Positions 1-11,090 of a stretch of DNA of 64,000 nucleotides are shown here, in pieces. The stretch covers positions 744,001 to 808,000 of the forward strand of contig JACAAK010000001.1 of assembly GCA_025093985.1 (NCBI GenBank), read 5' to 3'. Both the position numbers and the translations under genes were made by a program. How positions within the stretch are numbered: position 1 is the first letter of the stretch; each line of letters begins with the position of its first letter. The stretch is from Calvatia gigantea. Lineage: Eukaryota > Basidiomycota > Agaricomycetes > Agaricales > Lycoperdaceae. The notes below the pieces were generated by a model. That model did not search any database, was not told the DNA's origin, and saw nothing but the letters and a program-made list of their open reading frames with translations.

Positions 1-1977
1 TCAGGAGGACCATTGCTGCAAAACAGAGAAACAATCCTGGAACTGCAGCTGATGCGGGCATTTTGTGGCGGACGGGGCGAACAGATGTATGAAGGGGGGG
101 TATGAAGGAGGGGTTATGAAGGGGATTTGTAAATTAGTCGTGAAGGAATGAAGGCCTGGGCAACTTATATTCTGGCCCCAAAGTTGGTTTGGTGTGATAA
201 AATTACGTCATTTGTCACACATGCCATATCCCAGATTGGAAGCCGCGTCGCACTCAGTCCGCGATGGGTCAAGACGTCAAATCATCAACTCCTCCACAAC
301 ACCACTTGGTCCATCCGATGACAGCATGAACAGCCTTAGAATCCACCCATCAAACACGTTCTCTGCGCTCCAATGAGCCACAATGCTGATGCAAAGCCGC
401 CTTTCCCGGCTTCGCGGGCTGTGCTACTACCTGATGAGAATCCGCCACTATCATTTCTCATTGTTTCCCCAGAACCAGAAGCCTGGGAGGTGCTAAATAT
501 CGTTCCCGGACAAATTTCGAATCCCATGGCCTCCTGTTTTTAAGTTGCTCTCTAAACCCACCTCGGTGGCTCACACACGACTCATCCGTGTCTGGACATT
601 GGTCGCTTGGTAACAGTTCATCTGGGTTTATCCTGAACGCAGATCTGGAAATAAACCGTACCCTACCAACGGAACGACCTACCCACTGGACTGTTACCTG
701 TGCCCTCGTAGGAACACACCCATCTAGCGACTGCGGCGTAGCTCCTCTGGAAATCCCGCATTGCCACGAGCTACGATCATAATATGCACAGCCAAGGTTG
801 GGGGCATCTCCATTCAGTCCAGCTGTTTTCACAGCCGCGTTTTTGAGTGGCGCTCGTGCTTGAATCGCTATTCGACTGCTGTTCGACTGCTGTTGACGGG
901 TTGACAAACACCGAAACTTAAGACGATGCTGGTCAGACAAGTAACCGCTTCTCGTCTTCCACAGGTGCCGTTTTTTTCGGTGTATTTTTTTATCTACTGA
1001 AGTACCGCAGCTCCGATACAAATAGCAGAACGTCTGAGGTTCCTTTGCCACTGTGCCTGGCCATGCAGGTTTACATTGAATACAGATCTCGCTTATGGAA
1101 AGGAAATTCCTCAGGTGCGCACAAAGTGGACCCAGTACACACGAACCGCCGGATGGTAAAACTTGGAACAAGACTTCTGTCCATCCTTTTTCTAAATTAG
1201 GCACCGTTGTTGCTGATGGCTCTCAAAAAATCAAAGCACTATGCCTCCCGTCTGGGCCAGAAGTATGGTCCCTAGCACGGAAACCGCTGCCGTTCCTAAA
1301 ATCACTACCCAGGCAAAAACATGACAAAAAGGGACTAGCGTACAACACTGCGAAACAGTCGAACCCCGAGCCCAGATGGGATGATAGCAGATACAGTATT
1401 TATTCTGCCAGCCTCTTTCGTTCCGTCTCCCAGATAAACACAGAGTGCAATAAACACTTGTCTCTTCCGTTGCCTAAACCTCGTAAATTAACAGAAGAAG
1501 TAACACAAGCCTATTATAATACCGAGTTTAGCATATCTCTGCGAGGGGAACATCATCGCGAGCCAAGCGATATCTCTCCTTGAGCTCGTGTTTACCGGTG
1601 CAATTGAGGGCTGTCACCTGGCACCATGCCCGCCCAGAAGCACGTAGGGCTGTCGCGGGTTAGCCTGGAAGTCGTCCTAGGTGGGTCTGTAGACGATGTC
1701 GCTTGGGGTTTCTAGGACTCTTAAGGCATCAAATACTTAGGGCGCCGATGCCTGATTCAGCATAGCCCACTACTAAATTATTCGCCTTATCCGGCGCACC
1801 GATAATCTTGCTCAAGATAACAGGCATGGGCTCAACTTCAGCGCTTCAGCTTTTGAGCGCTAATTATATTGCAGAAGGTTTTGCCAAACATGTGCCAATA
1901 GGAAAAATAATGGCAAAGCTGTCTAAACTCTGGAGCCGCGCATCTGGTATTGACACTGTCCAGCCGAAGGAGAGTTC
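1..1977. other. Left-edge region with no confident gene
   Basis: No ORF here gives a recognisable protein. The longest (458-1204, minus, 248 codons) is arginine/serine-rich, matches no family I know, and lacks clear neighbouring exons. On the minus strand around 1240-1330 one frame encodes a hydrophobic run that could be a membrane segment, but I cannot connect it to convincing exons. The stretch may hold the promoter of the RSE1 gene that starts at 1978, plus a decayed or unrecognised gene. Confidence 0.3.
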
Positions 1978-4900
1978 ATGCATCTCTACAATCTCACCCT
2001 TCAACCGCCCACTGCTGTAACACAGGCAGTAGTTGGCAATTTCTCTGGTGCCCGACAACAGGAAATCATCGTCTCCCATGGAACTCGTCTCGAACTCCTT
2101 CGTCCAGATCCACAGACAGGAAAAGTTACAACCGTCATCGCCACAGACGTCTTTGGCTCTATTCGCTCTCTCGCATCTTTCAGGCTGACTGGCGCGACCA
2201 AGGGTGAGCACCCTGTACGTATCATTTATTTTGGGCTGCCTTTGACCTTCTGTTTTCTCAGACTACGCCATAGTAGGATCGGACTCCGGGCGCATTGTCA
2301 TCTTTGAGTATGATGTGAAGACAAGCAGCTTCGTGAAATTGCATCAAGAGACCTATGGAAAGTCCGGTGCGCGTCGTATTGTTCCTGGTCAATATCTCGC
2401 CACGGACCCAAAAGGACGCAGTGTCATGATTTCCGCCGTTGAAAAGGCCAAACTCGTGTATATTCTCAATAGGGATGCTGCTGCCAACTTGACGATTTCC
2501 TCACCACTTGAGGCGCACAAAAATTCCGCGATAATTCACCACATTGTCGGACTGGATGTTGGATTTGAAAATCCTGTTTTTGCTGCATTAGAAGTGGATT
2601 ATTCAGAGGCGGACCAGGATCCTACTGGGGAGGCGTTTAACAAAGCTGAAAAGGTCACTCCTTTCGTTTACGGGTGTTCGGGTATGCTTATCATACTATC
2701 TAGATGCTCACATATTACGAGCTGGACCTTGGTCTGAACCATGTTGTTCGCAAATGGAGTGAACCAACAGATCCACGCGCCAACCTTCTCGTCCAGGTTC
2801 CTGGAGGTCAACTTGCTTCATCTGATCGGTATGACGGGCCTTCAGGAGTCCTCGTGTGTTGTGAGGACTACATCATTTATCGACATACGGATGTTCCTCA
2901 GCACCGCGTACCCATCCCTCGGAGAAGGCACCCCTTAGAGGATAAGGAGCGAGGAGTTATTATTACTACAGCTGTCATGCACAAGATGAAGGTGAGTTCT
3001 GGTGTTGGTATGGGTCTTTTGATTCGACTCATTTCACCACTCAGGGCGCATTCTTCTTCCTACTTCAAAGTGAAGAGGGCGATCTCTTTAAAGTGACCAT
3101 TGAACACGAGGAAGAAGAAGTCAAAGCACTGAAAATCAAGTACTTTGATACTGTCCCAGTCGCCTCGAGTTTATGCATTCTGAAATCCGGTTTCCTTTTC
3201 ATAGCTTCCGAGTTTGGGAATAAGTGAGTGTTTTTCCTTTGCACCACCGTGCCACCCACTAATTCGGTCATCAGCTATCTCTATCAGTTCCAAAAACTTG
3301 GGGACGACGATAATGAACCCGAATTTAGCTCAACATCATACCCTTCCTTTGGAATGGCGGACCCTCAAGCAGGCCTCCCTCGCGCGTACTTTACCCCTCG
3401 CCCCCTGGAGAACTTGGCTCTTGCGGATGAGCTTGAGTCTCTCGACCCCATCATTGATTCTAAGGTTCTCAACTTGCTTCCCAATTCCGACACCCCTCAG
3501 ATATTTGCTGCTTGTGGCCGCGGTGCACGGAGCAGTCTGAGAATTCTCCGTCATGGTTTGGAAGTCGAGGAGTCTGTGAGCTCAGATCTCCCAGGTATTC
3601 CCAATGCAGTGTGGACCACCAAACGAGCAGAAGACGGTGAGGATTCTCTTTAATGGATCTTTCTATTGTCGAGTGCTCATATCTCAACAAGACCCGTATG
3701 ATTCCTATATCATCCTTTCCTTCGTCAATGGCACTCTCGTCCTCTCTATCGGTGAAACAATCGAGGAAGTGCAGGACACTGGGTTCCTCTCCTCCGCGCC
3801 CACACTCGCAGTCCAACAAATCGGTGCAGACGCCCTCCTCCAGGTCCACCCGCATGGTATCCGACACGTTCTCTCTGACAGACGCGTCAACGAATGGCGT
3901 GTCCCCCAGGGGAAAACCATTGTCGCAGCTACAACCAACAAACGCCAAGTCGTTGTTGCACTCAGTTCCGCCGAACTGGTGTATTTCGAGTTAGATCTGG
4001 ATGGACAACTTAATGAATATCAGGACCGTAAAGCTATGGGAAGCACGGTCCTGGCGTTGAGTATTGGAGAGGTCCCTGAAGGAAGACAGAGGACACCGTA
4101 CCTCGCTGTAGGGTGCGAAGACCAGACTGTTAGGATTATCTCGTTGGATCCGGAAACCACTTTGGAAACTATCAGTTTGCAAGCACTCACGGCACCACCT
4201 TCATCGATTTGTATTGCGGACATATTGGATGCGAGTATCAACAAGGCGCAACCAACGATGTTTGTGAACATTGGGTTACAGAATGGAGTGTTGCTGAGAA
4301 CGGTATTGGATCCTATCAATGGGCAGTTGACAGATACGAGGACGAGGTGAGTATATGTGCATGTTGATTTCATATTCTCGTTTATTAAGGTAATTTGTCG
4401 TACAGGTTCTTGGGGACACGGCCTATCAAACTCGTGCGGGTGCAGATTCACAAGAATCCGGCCATTTTGGCGTTGTCGTCGAGATCATGGCTGAATTATA
4501 CACACCAAAACTTCATGCATTTCACCCCGCTTATTTACGAGAACCTGGATTATGCCTGGAGTTTTTCTGCAGAACTTAGTCCAGAAGGGTTGATTGGTAT
4601 CTCAGGTTCCGTTCTTCGGTAAGTTAGTCTGTCCCCTTAAGATAACCAATATTGATCATACTTTTTAGCATCTTCCAAGTACCTAGACTTGGCGTCAAGC
4701 TGAAGCAAGATTCAATACCACTATCCTATACTCCAAGGAAGTTTATCACACACCCTACGAACAATTATTTCTATCTTATCGAGGGTGATCATCGTGTCAT
4801 GGGGCGAGACGCCGTGGACAAGAAGCTGACTGAGCTCGTAGGTTTCTCCTTTCTCCTCCCTATTCCATACTGACATAAAAGGCATCTAGCGACAACAAGG

Positions 4901-6156
4901 CAAAAAGATCAACGAGGAAGTACTTAACCTCCCGCCTGAAATCTTCGGGCGTCCAAAAGCACCGGCAGGCACCTGGGCCTCTAACCTTCGTATCATTGAT
5001 CCCGTCGAGGGCAAAACTGTAGCCGTGTATCCAATGGATGGGAATGAGTCGGCGTTTTCACTTGCCGTTGTGCCGTTTTCTGCGAAGGGTAATGAGCTGC
5101 ATCTGGTTGTGGGCACAGCGGCGGACACGAGGTTAGCGCCGAGGACGTGCTCAAGCGGCTTTTTGAGGGTATACAAGTTTAATGAGGATGGAACCGGATT
5201 GGAGCTGGTGCATAAGGTGAGCTTGGGGTATCGGGGTTAACTCAAGTGCTGGCGCTGATGGGTCGTGGTGACAGACCGAGATTGACGATGTCCCTCTTGC
5301 GCTTATGGCATTCCAAGGGCGATTGGTTGCTGGTGTTGGGAAAGCTTTGAGGATATATGACATTGGAAAAAAGAAAATGCTGAGGAAGGTTGAAAACAAG
5401 GTGCGTGTGGGAGTCACTCCCGGTATGAATTTCGATCTCACATAGGGGTAGCAATTTGCGTCTGCAATCGTGACACTCTCCACACAAGGTTCACGCATTC
5501 TCGTTGGCGACATGCAGGAGTCGATCTTCTATGCCGTCTACAAAGCACCTGAAAACCGTCTCCTCGTCTTCGCCGATGATTCACAACCGCGGTGGACTAC
5601 GGCAGTCACGATGGTTGACTACAACACTGTCGTTGGCGCCGACCGGTTTGGAAACATCTTCGTGAACCGGCTAGACCCAAAAGTGTCCGAACAAGTTGAC
5701 GACGATCCGACCGGTGCAGGAATCCTCCACGAAAAGGGAGTCCTTATGGGTGCCCCACACAAAACAAAAATGATTTGCCACTTCCACATCGGAGACCTCG
5801 TCACCTCAATACACAGAGTGTCACTCGTCGCCGGTGGCCGCGAGGTACTCCTCTATACGGGTATGCACGGGACAATTGGTATACTGGTGCCTTTCGTCAC
5901 GAAGGAGGATGTGGATTTTATTTCGACACTCGAGCAGCACCTGCGTACGGAGCAGATGAGCCTTGTTGGAAGGGATCATCTGGCATGGAGAGGGTATTAT
6001 GTTCCAGTGAAGGCAGTGGTAGACGGTGATTTGTGTGAAACGTATGCGAAGCTGCCTGGATCGAAGCAAAGTGCGATTGCTGGGGAGTTGGATAGGACAG
6101 TGGGTGAAGTTTTGAAGAAGCTGGAGCAGTTGAGGGTCACAGCAAGTGGATTCTAG
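1978..6156 (+). CDS. RSE1: Splicing factor 3B subunit 3 (SF3b130/Rse1)
   Basis: This encodes the U2 snRNP SF3b subunit SF3B3/Rse1, a roughly 1200-residue triple beta-propeller protein of the DDB1/CPSF160 family. It acts in the nucleus in branch-site recognition with SF3B1. About ten short introns divide it; the first exon ends near 2202 and the last long exon starts near 5456. Recognisable family segments are the N-terminal propeller start MHLYNLTLQ, the GRIVIFEYD strand near 2290, the [11 protein letters not shown] region near 2790, and the C-terminal block around 5600-6150 with [21 protein letters not shown] and YTGMHGTIG. The ATG at 1978 is chosen because the canonical N-terminus starts exactly there. 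The stop is followed by a convergent carboxymuconolactone-decarboxylase-like gene. The gene appears complete. Confidence 0.96.
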
Positions 6157-6567
6157 TCTTCGGTCCTAGCTTTGGTTGTTCTTTTACTTATATTCCTTTA
6201 TGCACTGCCGTTGTTGATTCTTGTATGTCGCGACGTTTATAACGCTGAGCCAACTTTCTAATTGTGTTCCAACTTCTCCCTCAAGCCAAGTTGGAGCACT
6301 CCCGATAATTGATTTTGGTTTTATTTCACGTAACCTTACTTGAGAGCCGAAAAGGCCTTTCTGACGAGGCACCTCGACAGGTGAATGGTTCAGTCATGTG
6401 AGATCATGTGACGGTGCTAGCTTCAGGAATCAGCGCTGCAGCAGTGGCAGCTGCAAATAAACAATTATCCAACCTCACCGGCACCAGCACCTGGCGTTTA
6501 CTCGACCTCCGTACCAACGCACGAAATGCTATCCAAATAATCACTGATATACGTGTCAGAAACTTAT
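6157..6567. other. Convergent 3' intergenic region
   Basis: This 411-bp stretch separates the stop codons of RSE1 (+) and the CMD-like gene (-). I see no gene in it. It presumably holds the two 3' UTRs and their polyadenylation signals. Confidence 0.5.
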
Positions 6568-7248
6568 CTACGCCTTTAAGAGACCCTCCTCCTTCAGCTG
6601 CTTGATAACACGATCCGCAACACGAAACATATGCACCCCCGTGGGGATGCCGCAATAAACGGACGTCTGAAGCATCGTCTCCTGTATCTCAAGCTCTGTA
6701 CAGCCGTTGTTGACGGCACCCCTGCAAACTAGGTTAGTGGAACATCATACCTGGATTTCTTGCCTAACCTGAGATGTCCAGCCAACTAGAGATCCATCAG
6801 TATGCAGAAAAACTCCTCCGCGCTGTCTCACGTACCTCAGTCTCTTTGCCTTGTGACATGAGCAACGCGATTATTATTAAACTCCGTTGCTTCAATTCGA
6901 GGCCGGGTCGAGTCCAAATGGTTCCCCAGGCGGCTTCAGTGACAAGCTGAAATTTGTTATTGTTATTTCGACTTCGACGACGAGTGTTGGTTGGTACTTA
7001 CATGTTGCATGGACGACATGAACTCTGTGGTGTCCTGAGTTCCCTCAGCTAAAGTACCCCCACAGAACGAACCACTACGCACCGGACTTCAAGTTACTCT
7101 CTACCCAATCATCGCCCTGGTCAAACAAATCGCACTTAATCACAGCGCACCCTCGCAGGGATGGTCTTACCAAAACCTTGCGCCTGACTTTCTCTCCTGC
7201 CTGGAAAAGCTCGCTATGGGCATTCGCATTGGGTTTTTCCTGTGACAT
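6568..7248 (-). CDS. Carboxymuconolactone decarboxylase-like protein (AhpD-like fold)
   Basis: Six exons assemble into about 146 residues that match the carboxymuconolactone decarboxylase (CMD) family along the full length. From the start they give LFQAGEKVRRKVLG, then an LVTEAAWGTIWTRPGL block, then LAGHLRGAVNNGCTELEIQE, and finally a YCGIPTGVHMFRVADRVI helix before the stop at 6568. Family members decarboxylate gamma-carboxymuconolactone in the protocatechuate branch of the beta-ketoadipate pathway, but many fungal paralogues act on unknown substrates. Splice phases are consistent throughout. One inferred intron (about 34 nt, near 7100) is unusually short. The gene is divergent from the dehydrogenase at 8072, so the two may share a promoter. 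The family call is firm; the exact substrate is not known. Confidence 0.85.
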
Positions 7249-8071
7249 CTTGAAGAAAGCCTGGCGTTAAACAGGGGAACAAGTTACTCTCTGTTTGGGC
7301 TATTCTACGCATACCTTATGATTAAGGCCCCACCCCCTACGGTCTTCCTTGTTCCCAGCTTCAGCTGAGCTGCGTTTGATTGGCCGGCTGGGCCGCCTGC
7401 GGATAACGTGAGTATATGTGAACTTTTGCCACACGAGACACTCCCATCTCTAGTCACACAATCCTCCAGCTCCGCCCAAGTGGGCATAAGTTTCGGCACT
7501 TCCCTTCGAATCTTCATTTTCCGCATACAATGTCCCACAGCGCCCCAGCGATAGAGTCAGTGCTGGTTTCGCATTGAATCAATAGTCGGTGGGGGCTGCT
7601 CCTATCACCACCTTTGCTTAAATTGGTGTTTCCCGTTCCCTCTCCCTATTTCTAAGCTCTAGTTTATTCGGGCTCAAGTACTTGCTTGACGCGACCACTG
7701 GGCGAGAAACCGTCACAACCCAACCAACATTCAAACCTGCCAGTCCTCTCCACGCAAGTATGTACCCGGTGGAGGACCTGGATTGGAAACTCCAGATCCA
7801 AGCGTGAGATATTCGCAGGCACTCGATAATTCTGGCTCCCGCTGGCTATGATGTAGAATGACTCCACATTTCCAACTTAGGTAAAACCATAGCCATAATC
7901 TCATACTTTGCGCTACCAAACCGCCAATGAGGTATGGCTAGTCGCACAGAACCATCGTCATCAGTTCTCAGCTGTTTTATCGCGGTATTGGCTCTGCGGG
8001 ACGGGAACAGAGAATTCCGCTTCCGGTTGTTTGAGGTATAAAAGGCTCCCATCTCCCAATAGCTATCTACC
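7249..8071. promoter_or_regulatory. Divergent intergenic promoter region (CMD-like / dehydrogenase)
   Basis: This 823-bp region lies between the start codons of two divergently transcribed metabolic genes and contains no convincing ORF. A TATA box belonging to the plus-strand gene sits at its right end. I infer a bidirectional regulatory region. Confidence 0.5.
8037..8043 (+). promoter_or_regulatory. TATA box of the dehydrogenase gene
   Basis: TATAAAA lies 29 bp upstream of the ATG at 8072. This implies a very short 5' UTR or a start site just before the ATG. It supports 8072 as the true start. Confidence 0.55.
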
Positions 8072-9231
8072 ATGACAGATAAAGAAGAAGCGATAGCTCT
8101 CCCGACCAACTTCGGATGGGTTGGCCTTGGTGCTATGGGATACCCAATGGCGGAGCAATTACGGAGGAAGCTCCCAAAGACATGCACGTTGAGAGTGTAT
8201 GATGTAGACGGCAGCACAATCACGAGGTTCTTAAAACAGGAGACCCAGTTTGATGCAGACAGAGGTTTTCCGGGTGCCCGAGTGGAAACAGTCGGCAGCT
8301 CTCGGGAAATAGCTGAGGAAAGCGTAAGTCATTCCTTAAGCTCCAAATTTCCTTTCGCCGACATCTATTATAGGATTTCGTCATTACCATTGTGCCTGAG
8401 GGTAAGTAACAATGCATGGAGTCGGAACCTTCGATTGATAAACAGAGCACCTCAGGCGCTCATGTTCGAGCCGTCTACTTGGACGAGAAAACAGGTTTAT
8501 TATCTGCAGCTGATACATCTGGCAAGTATTTTGTCGATTGGTAGGTGCGACGAATGATAAAACACAGACCACTATTTATGCGACTCATCCTCAGCTCCAC
8601 CATCGATATCGCCACCTCTCTTGGCGTAGGCGATGCTGTCCGCTCATCTAACAAGGTCAATCCACCAACTTTTCATGACGCGCCAGTGTCCGGCGGAACT
8701 GCGGGAGCTGCTGCCGCATCTCTGACGTTTATGGTGGGAATAGATAAAGATTCACCCCACCGCCCCCTTCTTTGGCATATTTTCTCATCCATGGGAAAAT
8801 CACTATACGCCATGGGGGGACCATCACTTGGGCTCGCCGCAAAGCTGAGCAACAACTACTTGTCTGGAATGATTGCGCTGGCGACAGCCGAAGCCATGAA
8901 CCTTGGCATGCGACTTGGACTGGACCCCAAGACGCTCAGCGACTGTTTCGCCACAAGCTCAGGCGGCAGTTGGGTGAACAGCACAGTGAATCCCGTGCCT
9001 GGCGTTTCACCTAATGCTGTTACCAGTAGAGGCTATGAGGGCGGCTTCAAAGTGCAACTGATGAAAAAAGACGTGACGTTGGCAATCTCTGCCGCTCGCG
9101 AAGTCGGCGCCCAGCTGGTTCTTGCGGATGCTGGCCTCTCGGCGTACACAGCAGCATCAGAGGATCCACGGTGCCGTGACCGAGATTCACGAGTTGTTTA
9201 TAGATGGTGGGAGGACCTTGCCCTTATATGA
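8072..9231 (+). CDS. 3-hydroxyisobutyrate dehydrogenase-like beta-hydroxyacid dehydrogenase
   Basis: This is an NAD(P)-dependent beta-hydroxyacid dehydrogenase of the 6-phosphogluconate dehydrogenase superfamily, of the 3-hydroxyisobutyrate dehydrogenase type (valine catabolism). The N-terminal Rossmann motif is FGWVGLGAMGYPMAEQL. The serine/glycine substrate loop DAPVSGGTAGA lies near 8680-8710, and the catalytic-lysine helix KLSNNYLSG near 8842-8870. Small introns follow AEES near 8322 and DFVITIVPEG near 8400, and another lies near 8523-8570. No obvious mitochondrial presequence precedes the Rossmann motif, so this may be a cytosolic paralogue with another hydroxyacid substrate. It is divergent from the CMD-like gene and followed by a cyclase-family gene on the same strand. 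Confidence 0.88.
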
Positions 9232-9444
9232 GTCTTGTGATAACTAACTCACACGACAGGTTGGGAGGTGTGGAACCGGACGTGAAACAATAGAACTGAT
9301 AGATGGTGCGGGAAGCAGCCGACATGGGTGCACGTGAATATGGACATCCCATGTTCTACCATTGGCGGAGCTCCCCAGATCGAGAGAGCCAATACAAGCC
9401 CATAAAAGCTGATCAGTCGCGAGACCACAAATACTTGTCCGACA

Positions 9445-10713
9445 ATGACGAAATCACCTTTCGACGACATTAAATTCCCTCCTCTCAATGCACTGCCTTT
9501 CTGCCGAGGCGATCCTGCCGGCAAGTTCGCACTTAGCACACCTACACCTAAGCTCAAGATGCATCACAGGCGCCATCTGGGGGTTCTATGAGCATGTTGC
9601 AGGGATGACAACGATTGATGAGCTTGGAGCTTTGAACCTATTAACTGAACAAAGGATTCTCAAAGCTTCCCAAACGGAAATACAACTCGGAAAGGTTTGC
9701 AGCCTCAATTGGGCTATGCACAAACCATCCCCAAGTATGTTTGGGCGTAAAGGTCTTGAACACAAGGTCATGAGATGGCCCGGTCCAAAATCCATCAACG
9801 ACGACGAAATAGTTGTCAACACTCAGAGTAGTTCGCAGTGGGACGGGTTTCGCCATTTTGGGCTCCCCTCAGGTGAAGTTCGGATGTGACCCCTATTTAT
9901 GTTAAAAATGTTCTAACTAAGGCAAGGTCTCTTTTATAACGGCCTTTCGGAGGACGAGATTGTAGACAGCCAAGGCGCTGGCTTACCTATATCATTTGAT
10001 AAACCCCAAAGGAATGGAATTCATAGTGAGATCACGACGAGGTACCATAGGACCCAAATGCTCATTTCGTATTCACATAGCTTTTCAAGGCAAAATTGTG
10101 GGTAGGGGTGTCCTTATTGATTACTATTCTTATGCGATGGAGAATGGAATTCGATATTCCCCAATTGAAACGCACCTTGTCACTGCGCAAGCCCTAGAAG
10201 CCTGCGCAAAGGCTCAGGGACTGGAGTTGCGAATTGGAGACATTTTATTCATTCGCATGGGGTACGTCAATTGGCATGAAAATGCATCGGAGGAAGAGAG
10301 GGTTGTTGCTTTGGTAAATGCCGATCCTTCTACCTGGGTTGGTATCCGCCAGGGACAGGAAGAGGTGGAATGGCTGTGGTGCGTAATACGGACAGCAGGT
10401 TCCGGAAAACTTAACATCCTATTCATTAGGAACAATCACTTCGCGGCTGTAGCCGCAGATACTCCATCATTTGAGGCTCGTCCGTCGGTGCAAGATTGGG
10501 ATCTTCATGAGTATCTCCTGACACTCTGGGGCGTGAGTTCCCACTATTATGACACTAGCTCTACACCCTCAATAGCTAGATTAGACGCCTATTGGGGAAC
10601 TTTTTGATCTAGAAGAGTTGGCGAGAACGTGTAAATCGCTCGGAAGGTACTCTTTCTTCGTAACCTCAAGCCCCCTCCACATAGTCAACGGAATAGCCAG
10701 CCCACCAAAGTGA
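9445..10713 (+). CDS. Cyclase-family metal-dependent hydrolase (kynurenine-formamidase-like fold)
   Basis: Six exons with consistent phases give a protein of roughly 320 residues in the cyclase family (PF04199 type). It starts MTKSPFDDIKFPPL, continues with GAIWGFYEHVAG and IDELGALNLLTEQRI, then the metal-site region SSQWDGFRHFG. This is followed by GLFYNGLSEDEI, IVGRGVLIDYYSYA, LEACAKAQGLELRIGDIL and the C-terminal block ELFDLEELARTCKSLGR ending at 10711-10713. The bacterial signature HxGTHxDxPxH is modified to a Q/S-rich version, as in other fungal members as I recall them. Family enzymes hydrolyse cyclic or formyl substrates; the substrate here is unknown. It lies 213 bp after the dehydrogenase stop on the same strand. 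Confidence 0.85.
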
Positions 10714-11090
10714 GCCACGATCCCCAGTTTAGTTTCAGGAGCTAAGATCCGCAGTGCCTTGGCCATATTTTAACGGCTGTCTTTTCCATCAATGAGGTCT
10801 GTCAACTGAGCAGCTTGAACTCTCGGAGATCAGAAGTCGAGCTGTTTTGGTATCAGCGCATTCTACGTCGTACGACTAGGAGCGATGTGACTCTCCTGAT
10901 GGTGCATTCACTTGCTGATATCTGTAATTCCAATAATGCACTCCAGCAATCAGAATAAACACAGCATCCTGACATCTTACCGGGCCATCGGGGCTGTGAA
11001 TATTAAGTTGATGCCACGACGTGCCCCTCCCTATTTATTACTTAAGATTTTAGAAGCTTCAAGTCCGTTGAGAGATTCCGGCTTCGCAAG
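10714..11090. other. Intergenic region
   Basis: This 377-bp region lies between the cyclase-family gene and the DUF6535 gene, both on the plus strand. I see nothing specific in it. Confidence 0.4.

Noticed and set aside
458..1204. 248-codon minus-strand ORF near the left edge
   Set aside because: Composition is irregular, no family is recognised, and no neighbouring exons with consistent splice sites could be found.
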